This document shows, in pieces, positions 26,261 through 35,241 of a DNA stretch of 64,000 nt. Source of the DNA: Azophilus sp965220835. Lineage in GTDB: Bacteria; Pseudomonadota; Gammaproteobacteria; Pseudomonadales; Azotimanducaceae. Under the pieces are notes generated by a model. The model saw only the letters and a program-made list of their open reading frames with translations. It had not been told where the DNA came from and ran no database searches. Position 1 is the stretch's first letter. Each line of letters starts with the position of its first letter. Made by a program: the position numbers and the translations under genes. The stretch lies in contig OZ244842.1 of NCBI GenBank assembly GCA_965220835.1, forward strand, positions 558,001 through 622,000. Direction: 5' to 3'.

Positions 26261-28282
26261 ATGGCCCAAGCAGTGGCCGACTTTGAAGTGGTGGCCAACT
26301 ATGCGCCGGCGGGTGATCAGCCTTCGGCCATTGCCGGCTTGGTGGAGGGCTTGGAGGCGGGCTTGAGCCACCAAACCCTGCTCGGCGTCACCGGCTCCGG
26401 CAAGACCTTTGCCGTGGCCAACGTGGTGGCGGCGGTGAATCGGCCGACGCTGGTGCTGGCGCCGAACAAGACCTTGGCCGCCCAGCTCTACGGCGAGTTC
26501 CGCGATTTCTTTCCCCACAACGCGGTGGAGTACTTCGTCTCCTACTACGACTACTACCAGCCCGAGGCCTATGTGCCCGCCTCGGACACTTACATTGAGA
26601 AGGACTCCTCGATCAACGCCCACATCGAGCAAATGCGGCTGTCGGCCACCAAGGCGCTCATCGAGCGGCGCGACACCCTGATCGTGGCCTCCGTCTCCGC
26701 CATCTACGGTTTGGGCGACCCGCAATCCTACCTGCGCATGGTGCTGCACCTCGACCGGGGCGACCGCGTCGATCAACGCTACATCCTCATGCGCTTGGCG
26801 GAGTTGCAGTACACGCGCAACGACATGGCCTTTCAGCGCGGCACCTACCGGGTGCGCGGCGACGTGGTGGACATCTTCCCGGCGGAGTCGGAATCACAGG
26901 CCGTGCGAGTGGAGCTGTTCGACGATGAAATCGAGAACCTCTCGACCTTTGACCCACTCACCGGCGAAGTGATGGACCGGGTGCCGCGCTTCACCGTGTT
27001 CCCCAAAACCCACTACGTCACGCCGAGGGAGCGCATTTTGGGCGTGCTCGACGACATCAAGGCAGAGCTGCGCGAGCGCTTGGCCCATCTGACCGAGCAC
27101 AACAAGCTGGTGGAGGCGCAACGGCTGGAGCAACGCACGCGCTTCGACCTCGAGATGATCGCCGAGCTCGGCTACTGCTCAGGGATTGAGAACTACTCCC
27201 GTTACCTGTCAGGCCGGGAACCGGGCGAGCCCCCGCCGACGCTGTTCGACTACCTGCCCAAGGACGCCCTGCTGGTGATCGACGAGTCCCACGTCACGGT
27301 TCCGCAAATCGGCGGCATGTACAAAGGTGACCGTTCCCGCAAGGAGACGCTGGTGGAGTACGGCTTTCGCCTGCCATCGGCGCTCGACAACCGGCCGTTG
27401 CGCTTTGACGAGTGGGAGCGGATGAGCCCGCAGACCCTGTTCATCTCCGCCACGCCGGGCGCCTACGAGGGCGAGTATGCCGGGCAGGTGGTGGAGCAGG
27501 TGGTGCGGCCCACCGGGCTGGTGGACCCGGAGGTCATCGTGCGTCCGGCATCCACCCAAGTGGAGGATCTGTTGGGCGAGATCAACGCCGTGGTGGGCCG
27601 GGGCGAGCGGGTGCTGGTCACCACCCTGACCAAGCGCATGGCGGAGGACTTGACCGACTACCTGGACGATCACGGCATCCGCGTGCGCTATCTGCACTCC
27701 GACATCGACACCGTGGAGCGCATGGAGATCATCCGCGACCTGCGCATGGCCGAATTCGACGTGCTGGTGGGCATCAACCTGCTGCGCGAGGGCCTGGACA
27801 TCCCGGAAGTGTCCCTAGTCGCCATCCTGGACGCGGACAAGGAGGGTTTCCTGCGCGGAGAGCGTTCCCTGATCCAGACCATTGGCCGCACCGCCCGCAA
27901 CGTCAACGGCCGCGCCATTCTCTACGCCGACAAGGCCACGGGCTCCATGGACCGGGCCATCGCCGAGACGGAGCGCCGCCGCACCAAGCAGATCGCTTAC
28001 AATGAAGCCCACGGCATCACCCCGCAGACCGTCAGGAAGCAGGTGGCCGACGTCATGGAAGGCGCTCGCCACCAAGCCCCCGGCGCGGCTCGCAAGGCCA
28101 CCCGCAACCGCCAGCGCGGCGTTGCCCCCGTGGAACTGCCGGAAGATCCCAAGGCCCTCGGCAGGCTGGTGAAGCAGCTTGAAAGCCAGATGCTGGAGCA
28201 CGCCAAGAACCTGGAGTTCGAGGAGGCAGCCGCGGTGCGCGACCAAATCCGCAGCATCCGCGAAGAGCGCCTGCTGGCATAG
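26261..28282 (+). CDS. uvrB: Excinuclease ABC subunit B
   Basis: The 673-residue product is full length for UvrB. It has Walker A GVTGSGKTFAVANV and the hallmark hairpin FVSYYDYYQPEAYVP. The DEAD-box-like LLVIDESHVTVPQIGGMY, helicase motif VLVGINLLREGLDIPE and QTIGRTARN follow. A C-terminal UVR coiled coil (EFEEAAAVRDQIRSIRE) binds UvrC. It damages-checks DNA and loads UvrC in nucleotide excision repair. ATG 26261 is the likely start; a TTG at 26243 is also in frame. Confidence 0.98.
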   Translation: MAQAVADFEVVANYAPAGDQPSAIAGLVEGLEAGLSHQTLLGVTGSGKTFAVANVVAAVNRPTLVLAPNKTLAAQLYGEFRDFFPHNAVEYFVSYYDYYQPEAYVPASDTYIEKDSSINAHIEQMRLSATKALIERRDTLIVASVSAIYGLGDPQSYLRMVLHLDRGDRVDQRYILMRLAELQYTRNDMAFQRGTYRVRGDVVDIFPAESESQAVRVELFDDEIENLSTFDPLTGEVMDRVPRFTVFPKTHYVTPRERILGVLDDIKAELRERLAHLTEHNKLVEAQRLEQRTRFDLEMIAELGYCSGIENYSRYLSGREPGEPPPTLFDYLPKDALLVIDESHVTVPQIGGMYKGDRSRKETLVEYGFRLPSALDNRPLRFDEWERMSPQTLFISATPGAYEGEYAGQVVEQVVRPTGLVDPEVIVRPASTQVEDLLGEINAVVGRGERVLVTTLTKRMAEDLTDYLDDHGIRVRYLHSDIDTVERMEIIRDLRMAEFDVLVGINLLREGLDIPEVSLVAILDADKEGFLRGERSLIQTIGRTARNVNGRAILYADKATGSMDRAIAETERRRTKQIAYNEAHGITPQTVRKQVADVMEGARHQAPGAARKATRNRQRGVAPVELPEDPKALGRLVKQLESQMLEHAKNLEFEEAAAVRDQIRSIREERLLA

Positions 28283-28335
28283 CAGTGGGCTTGCGGGCAG
28301 CGAAACACTAGCTTGAATCGAAGGACAGGTACAGT

Positions 28336-29604
28336 TTGAGCACACCCTCTGACCCCCCGCGGTCCGTCTTCTTCGGCTGGTCCATCGTCGGCTTCACCTT
28401 CATGACCCAGTTCACCGTGGGTGGCATGTTCTACACCTATGGCGTGCTGCAGAAGCCCTTGAGCGAAGCGCTGGAGGTGGACCGCTTCGCGGTGTCCCTG
28501 GCCTTTTCCCTGCAGACCTTGGTGGTGGCGTGCTTAAGCCCTTGGGTGGGCAAGCTGATTCTGCGCACGCCCATTCGCAAGCTGTTGGCCATCGGCGTTG
28601 CGGCCCTGACTCTGGGCTTTGTCGCGTTTGGGCAGGTCCGGCAGCTGTGGCATCTGTACTTGGCCTTCGGCTTGGCCCTAGCCGTTGCCAGCACGCTGAT
28701 CGGCCCCTTGCCGAGCAACGCCATGATTGCCAACTGGTTCGTCAAGCGGCGGGGCACCGCCTTGGGCATCTCCCAGCTCGGCATTTCCATCTCCGGTGCG
28801 GTGATGGTGCCGATCGTGTCCTGGCTGGTGGAAACCCAAGGCTGGCGCTGGGCGGTGACCTCCATGGGCATAGGTTTGGGGGCGGTGCTGGTCCCCTTGG
28901 TGTGGAAGGTTGCGGTCTTCCGTCCGGAGGATAGGGGCCTGCTGCCGGATGGGCGGAGGGATGCGGACAGTGCCGATGAGCGCATCGAGCCGGCCTCCGC
29001 CTGGACTTTCGCACGGGCGCTTCGGGACCGCCGCATTTGGTTGCTCGTGGCCATCGTTGGGCCGAGTTTTTTCGGCGTCGGCGCCGTGCTGCTGGCCCTG
29101 CACGCCCACTTCACGGACATGGGTCTGTCCGCCGCGCAGGCCTCCTCGGTGGTGGCCCTGGCCACGCTGATGGCGGCCTTGGCCAAGCCCTTGTTCGGCG
29201 TCTTGGCTGATGTATTGAACCAACGGCTGCTGATGGCCATGGCCCTGGCATCGCAGATCGTCGGCCTGTCGCTGATCGTGATGTTGGCCAATCCCGCCGG
29301 GCTGATGGTTGCGGCTGTCTTTTACGGGCTAGGCTATGGCGCGGGAATGCCCATGTGGACGATCTTCATCGGCACGCTCTTCGGTCGGGCCAACTTCGCC
29401 CGGGTGATGGGTTTGATGACGCCGCTGACCACGCCGTTCACGTTGTTCGGCTTCCCCTTCGCGTCACTGGTGTTCGATGCCACGGGCAGCTACCAGGCGG
29501 CGTTCATGACGGTGATTGCTGGAATTGTCCTATCCATCGGGGCGGTGGGCTTGCTGCGTCTGCCGGAAGTGAGCGTTGCGCGGGCCCAGGCGCCCGCCCG
29601 GTGA
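28336..29604 (+). CDS. MFS transporter
   Basis: The 422-residue, 12-helix transporter resembles the monocarboxylate/oxalate-formate branch of the major facilitator superfamily. It opens FFGWSIVGFTFMTQFTVGGM and has the motif VKRRGTALGISQLGISISGA. Helices 7-12 resume after a cytoplasmic loop near residue 205-225. The start is TTG 28336. Its stop overlaps the GTG of the transglycosylase gene, placing it first in a four-gene operon. It may move a substrate or product related to that operon. Confidence 0.88.
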   Translation: MSTPSDPPRSVFFGWSIVGFTFMTQFTVGGMFYTYGVLQKPLSEALEVDRFAVSLAFSLQTLVVACLSPWVGKLILRTPIRKLLAIGVAALTLGFVAFGQVRQLWHLYLAFGLALAVASTLIGPLPSNAMIANWFVKRRGTALGISQLGISISGAVMVPIVSWLVETQGWRWAVTSMGIGLGAVLVPLVWKVAVFRPEDRGLLPDGRRDADSADERIEPASAWTFARALRDRRIWLLVAIVGPSFFGVGAVLLALHAHFTDMGLSAAQASSVVALATLMAALAKPLFGVLADVLNQRLLMAMALASQIVGLSLIVMLANPAGLMVAAVFYGLGYGAGMPMWTIFIGTLFGRANFARVMGLMTPLTTPFTLFGFPFASLVFDATGSYQAAFMTVIAGIVLSIGAVGLLRLPEVSVARAQAPAR

Positions 29605-30638
29605 GCCCGGATTCGTTGGGCGGCCGACGGATGTTGTTGACCAAGGATGGCGTGTGCCACGCCTTGCCGCTCTTCCTGCCGGTTTACCAGCCTCGGGAGC
29701 CCGTCTTTCAATTGGCCCGTGAGCAAATCGACGGCTGCATCGTCAACGCCTACTTCCTCTACAAGCAGCGAGCGCTGCGCGAACGGCTCACCGAGCCCAC
29801 GTCGCTCAAGGCCCACGTGGGCTTTGCCGGCTTGATCGCCACCGACTCCGGGGCCTTTCAGGGCTTGACCCGGCGGCTGTACCTGAAGAACGCGGACATC
29901 GTGCGCTTTCAGGACCGCATCGGCAGCGACATCATCTCGCCCTTGGACCTCATCACGCCGCCCGGCGACAAGCGGGCCACGGCGCTCGGCAAGATGCGCA
30001 CCACCCACAAGCGCGTGCGCCAAGCCTTGGCCATCGCCGAGCGCGGCTTGGTGGCCGGCGTTCAGCAGGGCGGGCGCTTTTTGGATCTGCGCCGCGACAG
30101 CGCCGCCCACATGGCCGAGCTGGGGGTTGAGTATCTGGCCATCGGCAGCCTGGTGCCCTTCTTCAACCGGGCGCACAGCCTGGCCTTCGCCGGCGCCGTG
30201 CTGCGCGACGCGCGGCGCTTGGTGGGCGAGCAAGTGCCGATGCACGTGTACGGTGCCGGCGAGCCGGTGGAACTGCCCTTCATGGTGGCGCTGGGAGCGG
30301 ATGTCTTTGATTCGTCCTCCTACGCCCACTACGCGCGCGGCGGTTGGTACATGACGCCCTACGGCGCCTTGCAGGAGCCGGGAAGGCTGCTGGCGGGGGA
30401 GTATCGCTGCCCCTGCCCGCACTGTTCGGAGGAGTCGTCGGTGGAGGCGGTGTTTGCGGACTTCGAAGCGCTCAAGGCCCACAACCTGTGGACCATCTGC
30501 CACCAGGTTCGGGAACTGCGCGCCTTGCTGGACCGGGGCGAGGACCTCAACAGCCGCCTGGAGGCATTGCTTGACGTCCACCAACGCTGGTTCCCCGAAA
30601 GCCGGCTGGGGCCCACTTGGGAGGCGCTGCATGAGTGA
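29601..30638 (+). CDS. tRNA-guanine transglycosylase family protein, archaeal (arcTGT) type
   Basis: The 345-residue protein aligns by eye with the catalytic core of archaeal tRNA-guanine(15) transglycosylase rather than bacterial Tgt. It has IVNAYFLYK, TDSGAFQ (residues 81-87), VRFQDRIGSDI, LDLITPPGDKR, MHVYGAGEPVELPFMVALGA and VFDSSSYAHYA with the candidate nucleophile D237. Zinc ligands are C270-x-C272-x2-C275 and H294 in KAHNLW. It lacks the archaeal PUA extension. TGT enzymes swap guanine for a 7-deazaguanine in tRNA, and the DpdA branch acts on DNA. Target here is unknown. It overlaps both operon neighbours. Confidence 0.85.
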   Translation: MSPDSLGGRRMLLTKDGVCHALPLFLPVYQPREPVFQLAREQIDGCIVNAYFLYKQRALRERLTEPTSLKAHVGFAGLIATDSGAFQGLTRRLYLKNADIVRFQDRIGSDIISPLDLITPPGDKRATALGKMRTTHKRVRQALAIAERGLVAGVQQGGRFLDLRRDSAAHMAELGVEYLAIGSLVPFFNRAHSLAFAGAVLRDARRLVGEQVPMHVYGAGEPVELPFMVALGADVFDSSSYAHYARGGWYMTPYGALQEPGRLLAGEYRCPCPHCSEESSVEAVFADFEALKAHNLWTICHQVRELRALLDRGEDLNSRLEALLDVHQRWFPESRLGPTWEALHE

Positions 30639-31527
30639 CCCCTTGGAGCCGGCCCTGGCGCAACTCGCGGAGCGGTTGGCCCAGCAAGCGACCTTGCGCT
30701 ACCGCATCGGCGCGGACCAGGCGCGCAGCCGCATCGAGGGCGCGTGGCGCAGCCATCAGGCGCTGCGGGCGTTGGCCCGGAAGACGCCTTCGGTCCGCGC
30801 CTTGGCCCGAACCCGGCTTTATCGTCAGGCGGCGTCACAGGCCAAGAGAGACATCTACTACCATCTGCGGCGCTATCGGCAGGAGTCCGGGGAGTTTGCC
30901 AAGGCGCTCGAACGGCTGCGCCGCGAAACCGCGGATGAGCCACGCCAGGCGGCGCGCGAGGCCTTGGCCCGCAGCCATGCCAGCACCGCTGAGCGCTGGC
31001 CGGACTTGGCTGAGTTCCTGGCCCGCACCCAACCGGTTTGGGGGGATTGCGCCACGCTATTGGACTTAGGCTGCGGCCTGATGCCGCTGCTGTTTCCGTT
31101 TGACCAAGTTGGCGGTCGCTTCCGACGCTACGTCGCTTGCGACCGGGATGCCCGTTGCATTGAAGCGGTGAATGCCAGCGGCCCGGTGCCGCGGGGCGTT
31201 GTGCAAGGCTGCATTTGGGACGTTGGCGATGGCTGGGCGGCCTTGGAGAGCCTCACCGGCATCAAGCGCTATGATGTCGCCTTGCTGCTTAAGCTGGTGC
31301 CGGTGGTTGCGCGGCAGCAGCCCCGCCTGCTGCCCACCTTGGCTCAGGCGCCGGCGGACTGGCTGGTGGTCACCGGTTCCCGCCAGGCGCTGGCCCGGCG
31401 CCAAGACATCAGCCGGCGGGAGCGAGCGGTCCTTGGCGCGTTCGCCAAGCGCCACGAGCTGGTGGTTGAGTGGGAGTTTGAAACCCCGAGTGAACTCGGT
31501 TTGGTCATGAGGGGACGGCGGAGTTGA
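30631..31527 (+). CDS. FmrO/Rmt-like 16S rRNA (guanine-N7) methyltransferase homologue
   Basis: The 298-residue protein has a helical N-terminus (1-125) and a Rossmann methyltransferase domain. Matches to the Arm/Rmt/FmrO family are SHASTAERW (115-123), motif I LLDLGCGLMPL (143-153), VALLLKLVPVVARQQ (216-230, cf. the family's conserved FKLLP segment) and VVTGSRQALARR (246-257). It ends with SELGLVM, like the family's GTELIYL. Known members methylate G1405 of 16S rRNA. This homologue is divergent, and its target could differ. It starts eight bases before the transglycosylase stop, so the two are translationally coupled. Confidence 0.75.
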   Translation: MSDPLEPALAQLAERLAQQATLRYRIGADQARSRIEGAWRSHQALRALARKTPSVRALARTRLYRQAASQAKRDIYYHLRRYRQESGEFAKALERLRRETADEPRQAAREALARSHASTAERWPDLAEFLARTQPVWGDCATLLDLGCGLMPLLFPFDQVGGRFRRYVACDRDARCIEAVNASGPVPRGVVQGCIWDVGDGWAALESLTGIKRYDVALLLKLVPVVARQQPRLLPTLAQAPADWLVVTGSRQALARRQDISRRERAVLGAFAKRHELVVEWEFETPSELGLVMRGRRS

Positions 31528-31530
31528 ACG

Positions 31531-31797
31531 ATGAACACGCTCGTTGAGATCACGATGTATCCCCTGCACGATGACCACTTGCAGTCCATAGACGCCTTTC
31601 TGGCCCTGCTGAACGCGGCGCCGGGGGTTGAGGTGAAGACCGGCCGCATGAGCACCTTGCTCTATGGGGAGCACGCCACGGTCATGGACTTGTTGAAGGA
31701 AGCCATGGCGGCCACCCGCGTGGAGGATGAGGCGACGGCGGCCTTCGTCTTGAAGGTGATTCCCGGAGCGCCGCGAACGCTTAACGGCTACAGCTAG
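31531..31797 (+). CDS. YkoF/thiamine-binding-like small protein
   Basis: The 88-residue protein has a ferredoxin-like fold pattern: VEITMYPLHDDHLQSIDAFL, then GVEVKTGRMSTLLYGE and a terminal AAFVLKVIP. This matches the YkoF/MTH1187-type thiamine or hydroxymethylpyrimidine binding domain. It follows the methyltransferase by three bases as the last gene of the operon. Whether it binds thiamine is not shown by the sequence. It ends 17 bases inside a convergent small frame. Confidence 0.7.
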   Translation: MNTLVEITMYPLHDDHLQSIDAFLALLNAAPGVEVKTGRMSTLLYGEHATVMDLLKEAMAATRVEDEATAAFVLKVIPGAPRTLNGYS

Positions 31798-32005
31798 AAC
31801 GCTCGGCGGATTCCGCCAGCGCGGCCAGCGCTTCGGCATCCATGTCGATGCGGCCCTGGACGAACCATTGGGCTTGCTCCGCATTGTTGAATGCCGTCGG
31901 GGCTGGATAGGCCTTCAGCAGCCCCAGCCTGGGGTTGGCGCTGCTCACTCGCAATTCGCCGCCGTCAAGTTCCCAATGGAAGTCTCCGTGAACGCCGACG
32001 AACAT
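31781..32005 (-). CDS. Hypothetical small protein
   Basis: A 74-codon frame from an ATG (MFVGVHGDFHWELDGGEL) has protein-like composition: LLKAYPAPTAFNNAEQAQWF and GRIDMDAEALAALAESAE. No family is recognised. It lies 19 bases downstream of the methyltransferase-like gene and may be the last gene of that run. Confidence 0.4.
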   Translation of the reverse strand: MFVGVHGDFHWELDGGELRVSSANPRLGLLKAYPAPTAFNNAEQAQWFVQGRIDMDAEALAALAESAERSSCSR

Positions 32006-32024
32006 GTTCGCGCACGCCCGAGGG

Positions 32025-32795
32025 CTATTGGCCGAAAGCTCGCGGCGCGCTTTGCCTCGGTTCGGTTTGCGGGCTCTTCCGCTCGGCCGCAAATGGACGT
32101 TGCGCCGCATTCAACGACGGGGGTAGGAGGATGTCCTCGAGCTGCTCATTGGTTCGCGATGGCGGTTCAGCGGACTGCTCGCCCTTGCCGTGCAGGATGA
32201 CCTCGACCACGCCCTCAGCTCGCAAGGCGCCGCGGTCAACATCAAACACACTCATGGCTCTGGCCAAATGCCGCCAAGGATGGGGATGGGCGGCTGGGGC
32301 GCGCTCGGGGGCGACCCTTTGGACCACTTTGTTGGCGCTGCGGATGCTGTATCGATGCTGCATGAGCGGGTCCGACCCTTTGACCGCGCAGAATGCGTGC
32401 GCCCGGGTGTGCCCGGTCACCCAAGGGCTGAGCGCTCGGTTGAAGGCCGCTAAAGCCGATGGCGTGAGATAGTTTGGGAAGTCCCACAGCAGGCAGGCGT
32501 GCAACGGTTCGTCGAGCATCCACAGGGCTTCAGCGAACCGAGCCGTCAGGGCGCCTTGGTCGAGCTGTTGCTGCTGCTCTATGATCCCGCTGTCGAAGAG
32601 GTCTGCGATGTGCACCCGGCAGCGCGTTGAGTTGAGGAACTTTATGGTTCGGGGCATGGCGGGGCCGACATCCAGGACATTGAAGCGGCTTGGCGCGCTC
32701 GTCCCTTCGAGAACCCAAGCCAGCAATGCGGATTCCATGAGCGCCGGACCCCGGTTCGCTACCGAGGGGTTGGCCATTTTCGATGTGGAGGTCAT
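32025..32795 (-). CDS. SAM-methyltransferase-like protein next to bactofilin
   Basis: The 256-residue product has a Rossmann-like start, FNVLDVGPAMPRTIKFL, followed by CRVHIADLFD. Its acidic and glycine pattern resembles class I methyltransferases, although the usual GxGxG is degenerate (DVGPAMP). CLLWDFPNYLTPSALAAFNR would be motif IV. The C-terminus is low in predicted structure. It is downstream of and co-oriented with bactofilin, and a link to cell-shape functions is only positional. ATG 32795 or GTG 32804 could be the start. Confidence 0.55.
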   Translation of the reverse strand: MTSTSKMANPSVANRGPALMESALLAWVLEGTSAPSRFNVLDVGPAMPRTIKFLNSTRCRVHIADLFDSGIIEQQQQLDQGALTARFAEALWMLDEPLHACLLWDFPNYLTPSALAAFNRALSPWVTGHTRAHAFCAVKGSDPLMQHRYSIRSANKVVQRVAPERAPAAHPHPWRHLARAMSVFDVDRGALRAEGVVEVILHGKGEQSAEPPSRTNEQLEDILLPPSLNAAQRPFAAERKSPQTEPRQSAPRAFGQ

Positions 32796-32929
32796 GAGGT
32801 GCACGTCGGTTGGCGGTGCGGGCGCATGCCAAACGGCGGTTTCATGGGGTCACACTCATCGCGCTTATCCCCTCGCAGGTGTCGGTTCAAGCCGCATCAT
32901 GGCCGTGCTGCGCTGTGCCGTGAACGCGA

Positions 32930-33469
32930 CTATGCGCTCTTGGCGGCTGCACTGTCGGCCTTGGCTGATGCGGTGGCCAAAGATGCGGTCGCTTGGGTGG
33001 CCGATTGCTGTTTGCCGGCCTTCGGCCCATCTGCCCCTTGTTCATCAACGGGGTCCATGTCGATGCTGCCCTTGAACTTGCTGCCGCTTTCCAAGTGCAC
33101 CACGGGCGCGGTGATGTTGCCTTGCACCCAAGCGCTCTTGGTGAGCGCCACTTGCTCGATGCCTGTGATGTCGCCCACCACCCGGCCGCTGATGTTCACG
33201 GTGGAGGCGGTGATGTTGGCCCGGACTTCGCCGGAGTGGGTGACTGTGATCACGTGGTCTCGCAGTTTGATGTTGCCGTCCACTTTGCCGTCTATGCGCA
33301 AATCCTCACTGCCGGTGATTTCGCCAGACAAGCTGAGTGTGGGGCCGATCAGGGCGGTCGCTTCCGGCTTCGGCTTGGGCGCTGGGGGCGGTTGCTGCGG
33401 TGGCGTGGCTACGGCAGCTGCAGGTGGATCTTTCGGTTCCGCTGCGCTGCGCTTGTCAAACATGCTCAT
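32930..33469 (-). CDS. Bactofilin
   Basis: The 179-residue protein has a central bactofilin beta-helix: SLSGEITGSEDLRIDGKVDG, then short glycine-punctuated repeats (VITVTHSGEVRANI, VNISGRVVGDITGIEQV). Disordered tails rich in proline and alanine/lysine flank it. Bactofilins form membrane-associated filaments for cell shape, wall synthesis or polarity. The ATG has GGAGGG a few bases upstream. A TATATAGT box about 40 bases upstream of the start on this strand is a possible -10 element. Confidence 0.95.
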   Translation of the reverse strand: MSMFDKRSAAEPKDPPAAAVATPPQQPPPAPKPKPEATALIGPTLSLSGEITGSEDLRIDGKVDGNIKLRDHVITVTHSGEVRANITASTVNISGRVVGDITGIEQVALTKSAWVQGNITAPVVHLESGSKFKGSIDMDPVDEQGADGPKAGKQQSATQATASLATASAKADSAAAKSA

Positions 33470-33571
33470 TCTGCCCTCCGCTTCATGTAATAAACCGGTA
33501 ACTATATACCATCTTTTTGTGAGAGTTTGACCTAAGAATGCTCCCGAATGCCGAAATTCCGACAGTAGTGA

Positions 33572-34204
33572 TCAAATCAACGTGATCCAGCCCAAAAGGC
33601 TGAACGAAAACTCCGCCAAGTATCGAAACAAGGGCAATCCGGCGATGCCCAAGACGATCAGCACCAGAAGTGCGCCGGTGCCGTAGCGGTGGTTTAATTT
33701 ACGATAGCGCCCAGCCCAAGGGGCGGGCAGGAAGTGAGGCAGGATGTAGTGGCCGTCCAGAGGCCCCAAGGGAATCAGGTTGAACACCATCAGCAGCAGG
33801 TTGATTTGCGCCAACAGGGCGAAGAACACGTCAGCGCCCGCGTTCTCCCAACCGTTGGCTCGCAGCGCCAGGTAGAAATTCCACGTGCATAGGGCCAGCA
33901 CCAGGTTCATGGCCGGTCCCGCCGCGGCCACCCAGAGGTCTGACCTTGCCGACCGGAAGTTGCGCGGGTCGGTCGGCACCGGCTTGGCGTAGCCGAAGCC
34001 CACCAGCACCACCATCAGCAGCCCAACCGGGTCGATGTGGGCCAGCGGATTGACCGTCAGCCGGCCAGCTCGCTGCGCGGTGTCGTCGCCGTGCCACTTG
34101 GCCACGAGTGCGTGGCCAAACTCATGGAACGACAGCGAAACCACAAGGGCAATCAGCAGCAGTGCGAAAACCAGGTATTGGCCGCCTTGCAGCAGATTGA
34201 TCAT
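33572..34204 (-). CDS. Site-2 protease family (M50) membrane metalloprotease
   Basis: The 210-residue protein has five or six hydrophobic segments. It has the zinc motif HEFGH (SFHEFGHALVAKWHGDD) in the first part and the third ligand region NLIPLGPLDGHYI. LTVNPLAHIDPVGLL is typical of the short bacterial S2P subgroup (YwhC/Rv-like). It would cleave transmembrane segments or have a housekeeping role. It is followed closely upstream by the enoyl-CoA hydratase on the same strand. Confidence 0.93.
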   Translation of the reverse strand: MINLLQGGQYLVFALLLIALVVSLSFHEFGHALVAKWHGDDTAQRAGRLTVNPLAHIDPVGLLMVVLVGFGYAKPVPTDPRNFRSARSDLWVAAAGPAMNLVLALCTWNFYLALRANGWENAGADVFFALLAQINLLLMVFNLIPLGPLDGHYILPHFLPAPWAGRYRKLNHRYGTGALLVLIVLGIAGLPLFRYLAEFSFSLLGWITLI

Positions 34205-34228
34205 GGCCGTCTTCGATTCGACCGGACG

Positions 34229-35026
34229 CTAACGGCCTTGGTAGTTGGGTTGGCGCTTTTCCATGAAGGCGCGCGGGCCTTCCCGGGCGTCCTCCGTCTG
34301 AAAGACCGGCGCGGAGAACTGGCTCTCGACCTTCAGCGCTTCCGCTTCCGGCAAGCCTAGGCAGGCCCTGGCGGAGCGGCGAATCGCCCGCACGGCCAGG
34401 GGGCCGTTGGCGGCGATCTTCTCGGCGATCGCCATGGCGCGCTCCACGGGCTCGCTTTCAACGTAGTTCAGGAAGCCAAGCTGCAGCGCCTCCTCAGCGT
34501 TGATCAGGTCGCCGGTCAGCAGCAGTTCCATCGCCTTGCTGAACGGCATTTGGTTGGGCAGGCGCGCGGTTGAGCCGCCGGCCGGGAACAGCGCCCACTT
34601 GACCTCCTGCACGCCCAGCTTGGCGGCCGGCACGGCGATGCGAATGTCGGTGCCCTGAACCAGCTCCATGCCGCCGGCGATGGCATGGCCGTTGATGGCG
34701 GCAATGACCGGCTTTTCGGGGTCGAAGTTGCGCAGCAGGGCGCGGCCGCCAGTGCCTGGGTCTTTCAGCAGCTGCTCATCCCACTCATTCTCCGGCTGGC
34801 GGGCGCCGGACATCAGCGGGATCATCTGGCCGAGGTCCGCCCCGGCGCAGAATGAGCGTCCGGTGCCGGTGATGACCGCCACCCGCAACGCATCGTCGTC
34901 GCGCACCTCGTGCCAGATGCGGTTCAGGCGCACGGCCACTTCCGGGCTGATGGCGTTGAGCGCCTCGGGCCGGTTGAGGGTGATCAGGGCGATATGGCCC
35001 TGCCGTTCGAGATTCACGACTGGCAT
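34229..35026 (-). CDS. Enoyl-CoA hydratase/isomerase family protein
   Basis: This 265-residue crotonase-fold protein starts MPVVNLERQGHIALITLNRP. Oxyanion-hole residues lie in SFCAGADLGQM and INGHAIAGGMELVQ. LGVQEVKWALFPAGGSTARL is the second active-site helix. A clear AGGAGA precedes ATG 35026, and residues upstream in the frame are not coding-like. It would hydrate or isomerise an enoyl-CoA. Confidence 0.93.
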   Translation of the reverse strand: MPVVNLERQGHIALITLNRPEALNAISPEVAVRLNRIWHEVRDDDALRVAVITGTGRSFCAGADLGQMIPLMSGARQPENEWDEQLLKDPGTGGRALLRNFDPEKPVIAAINGHAIAGGMELVQGTDIRIAVPAAKLGVQEVKWALFPAGGSTARLPNQMPFSKAMELLLTGDLINAEEALQLGFLNYVESEPVERAMAIAEKIAANGPLAVRAIRRSARACLGLPEAEALKVESQFSAPVFQTEDAREGPRAFMEKRQPNYQGR

Positions 35027-35241
35027 GCTGGTCTCCTGTTTTCGATGCTGCGCGACGTGCACTTGATCGCCCCTCATTCTGGCAGATTGACCGATGCGCG
35101 GCGAGCCATTCTGCAACGTCAAAGCGGATTCGCCGGATTCCGATTGCCAAGCCCGTGGCACGTTTGTGAAAATGGAGGCGGAACGTGGATGGGACGGCGC
35201 TCTTCCACTAACTTTTGGCGGTTCACCTCGCAGGCTATCCA

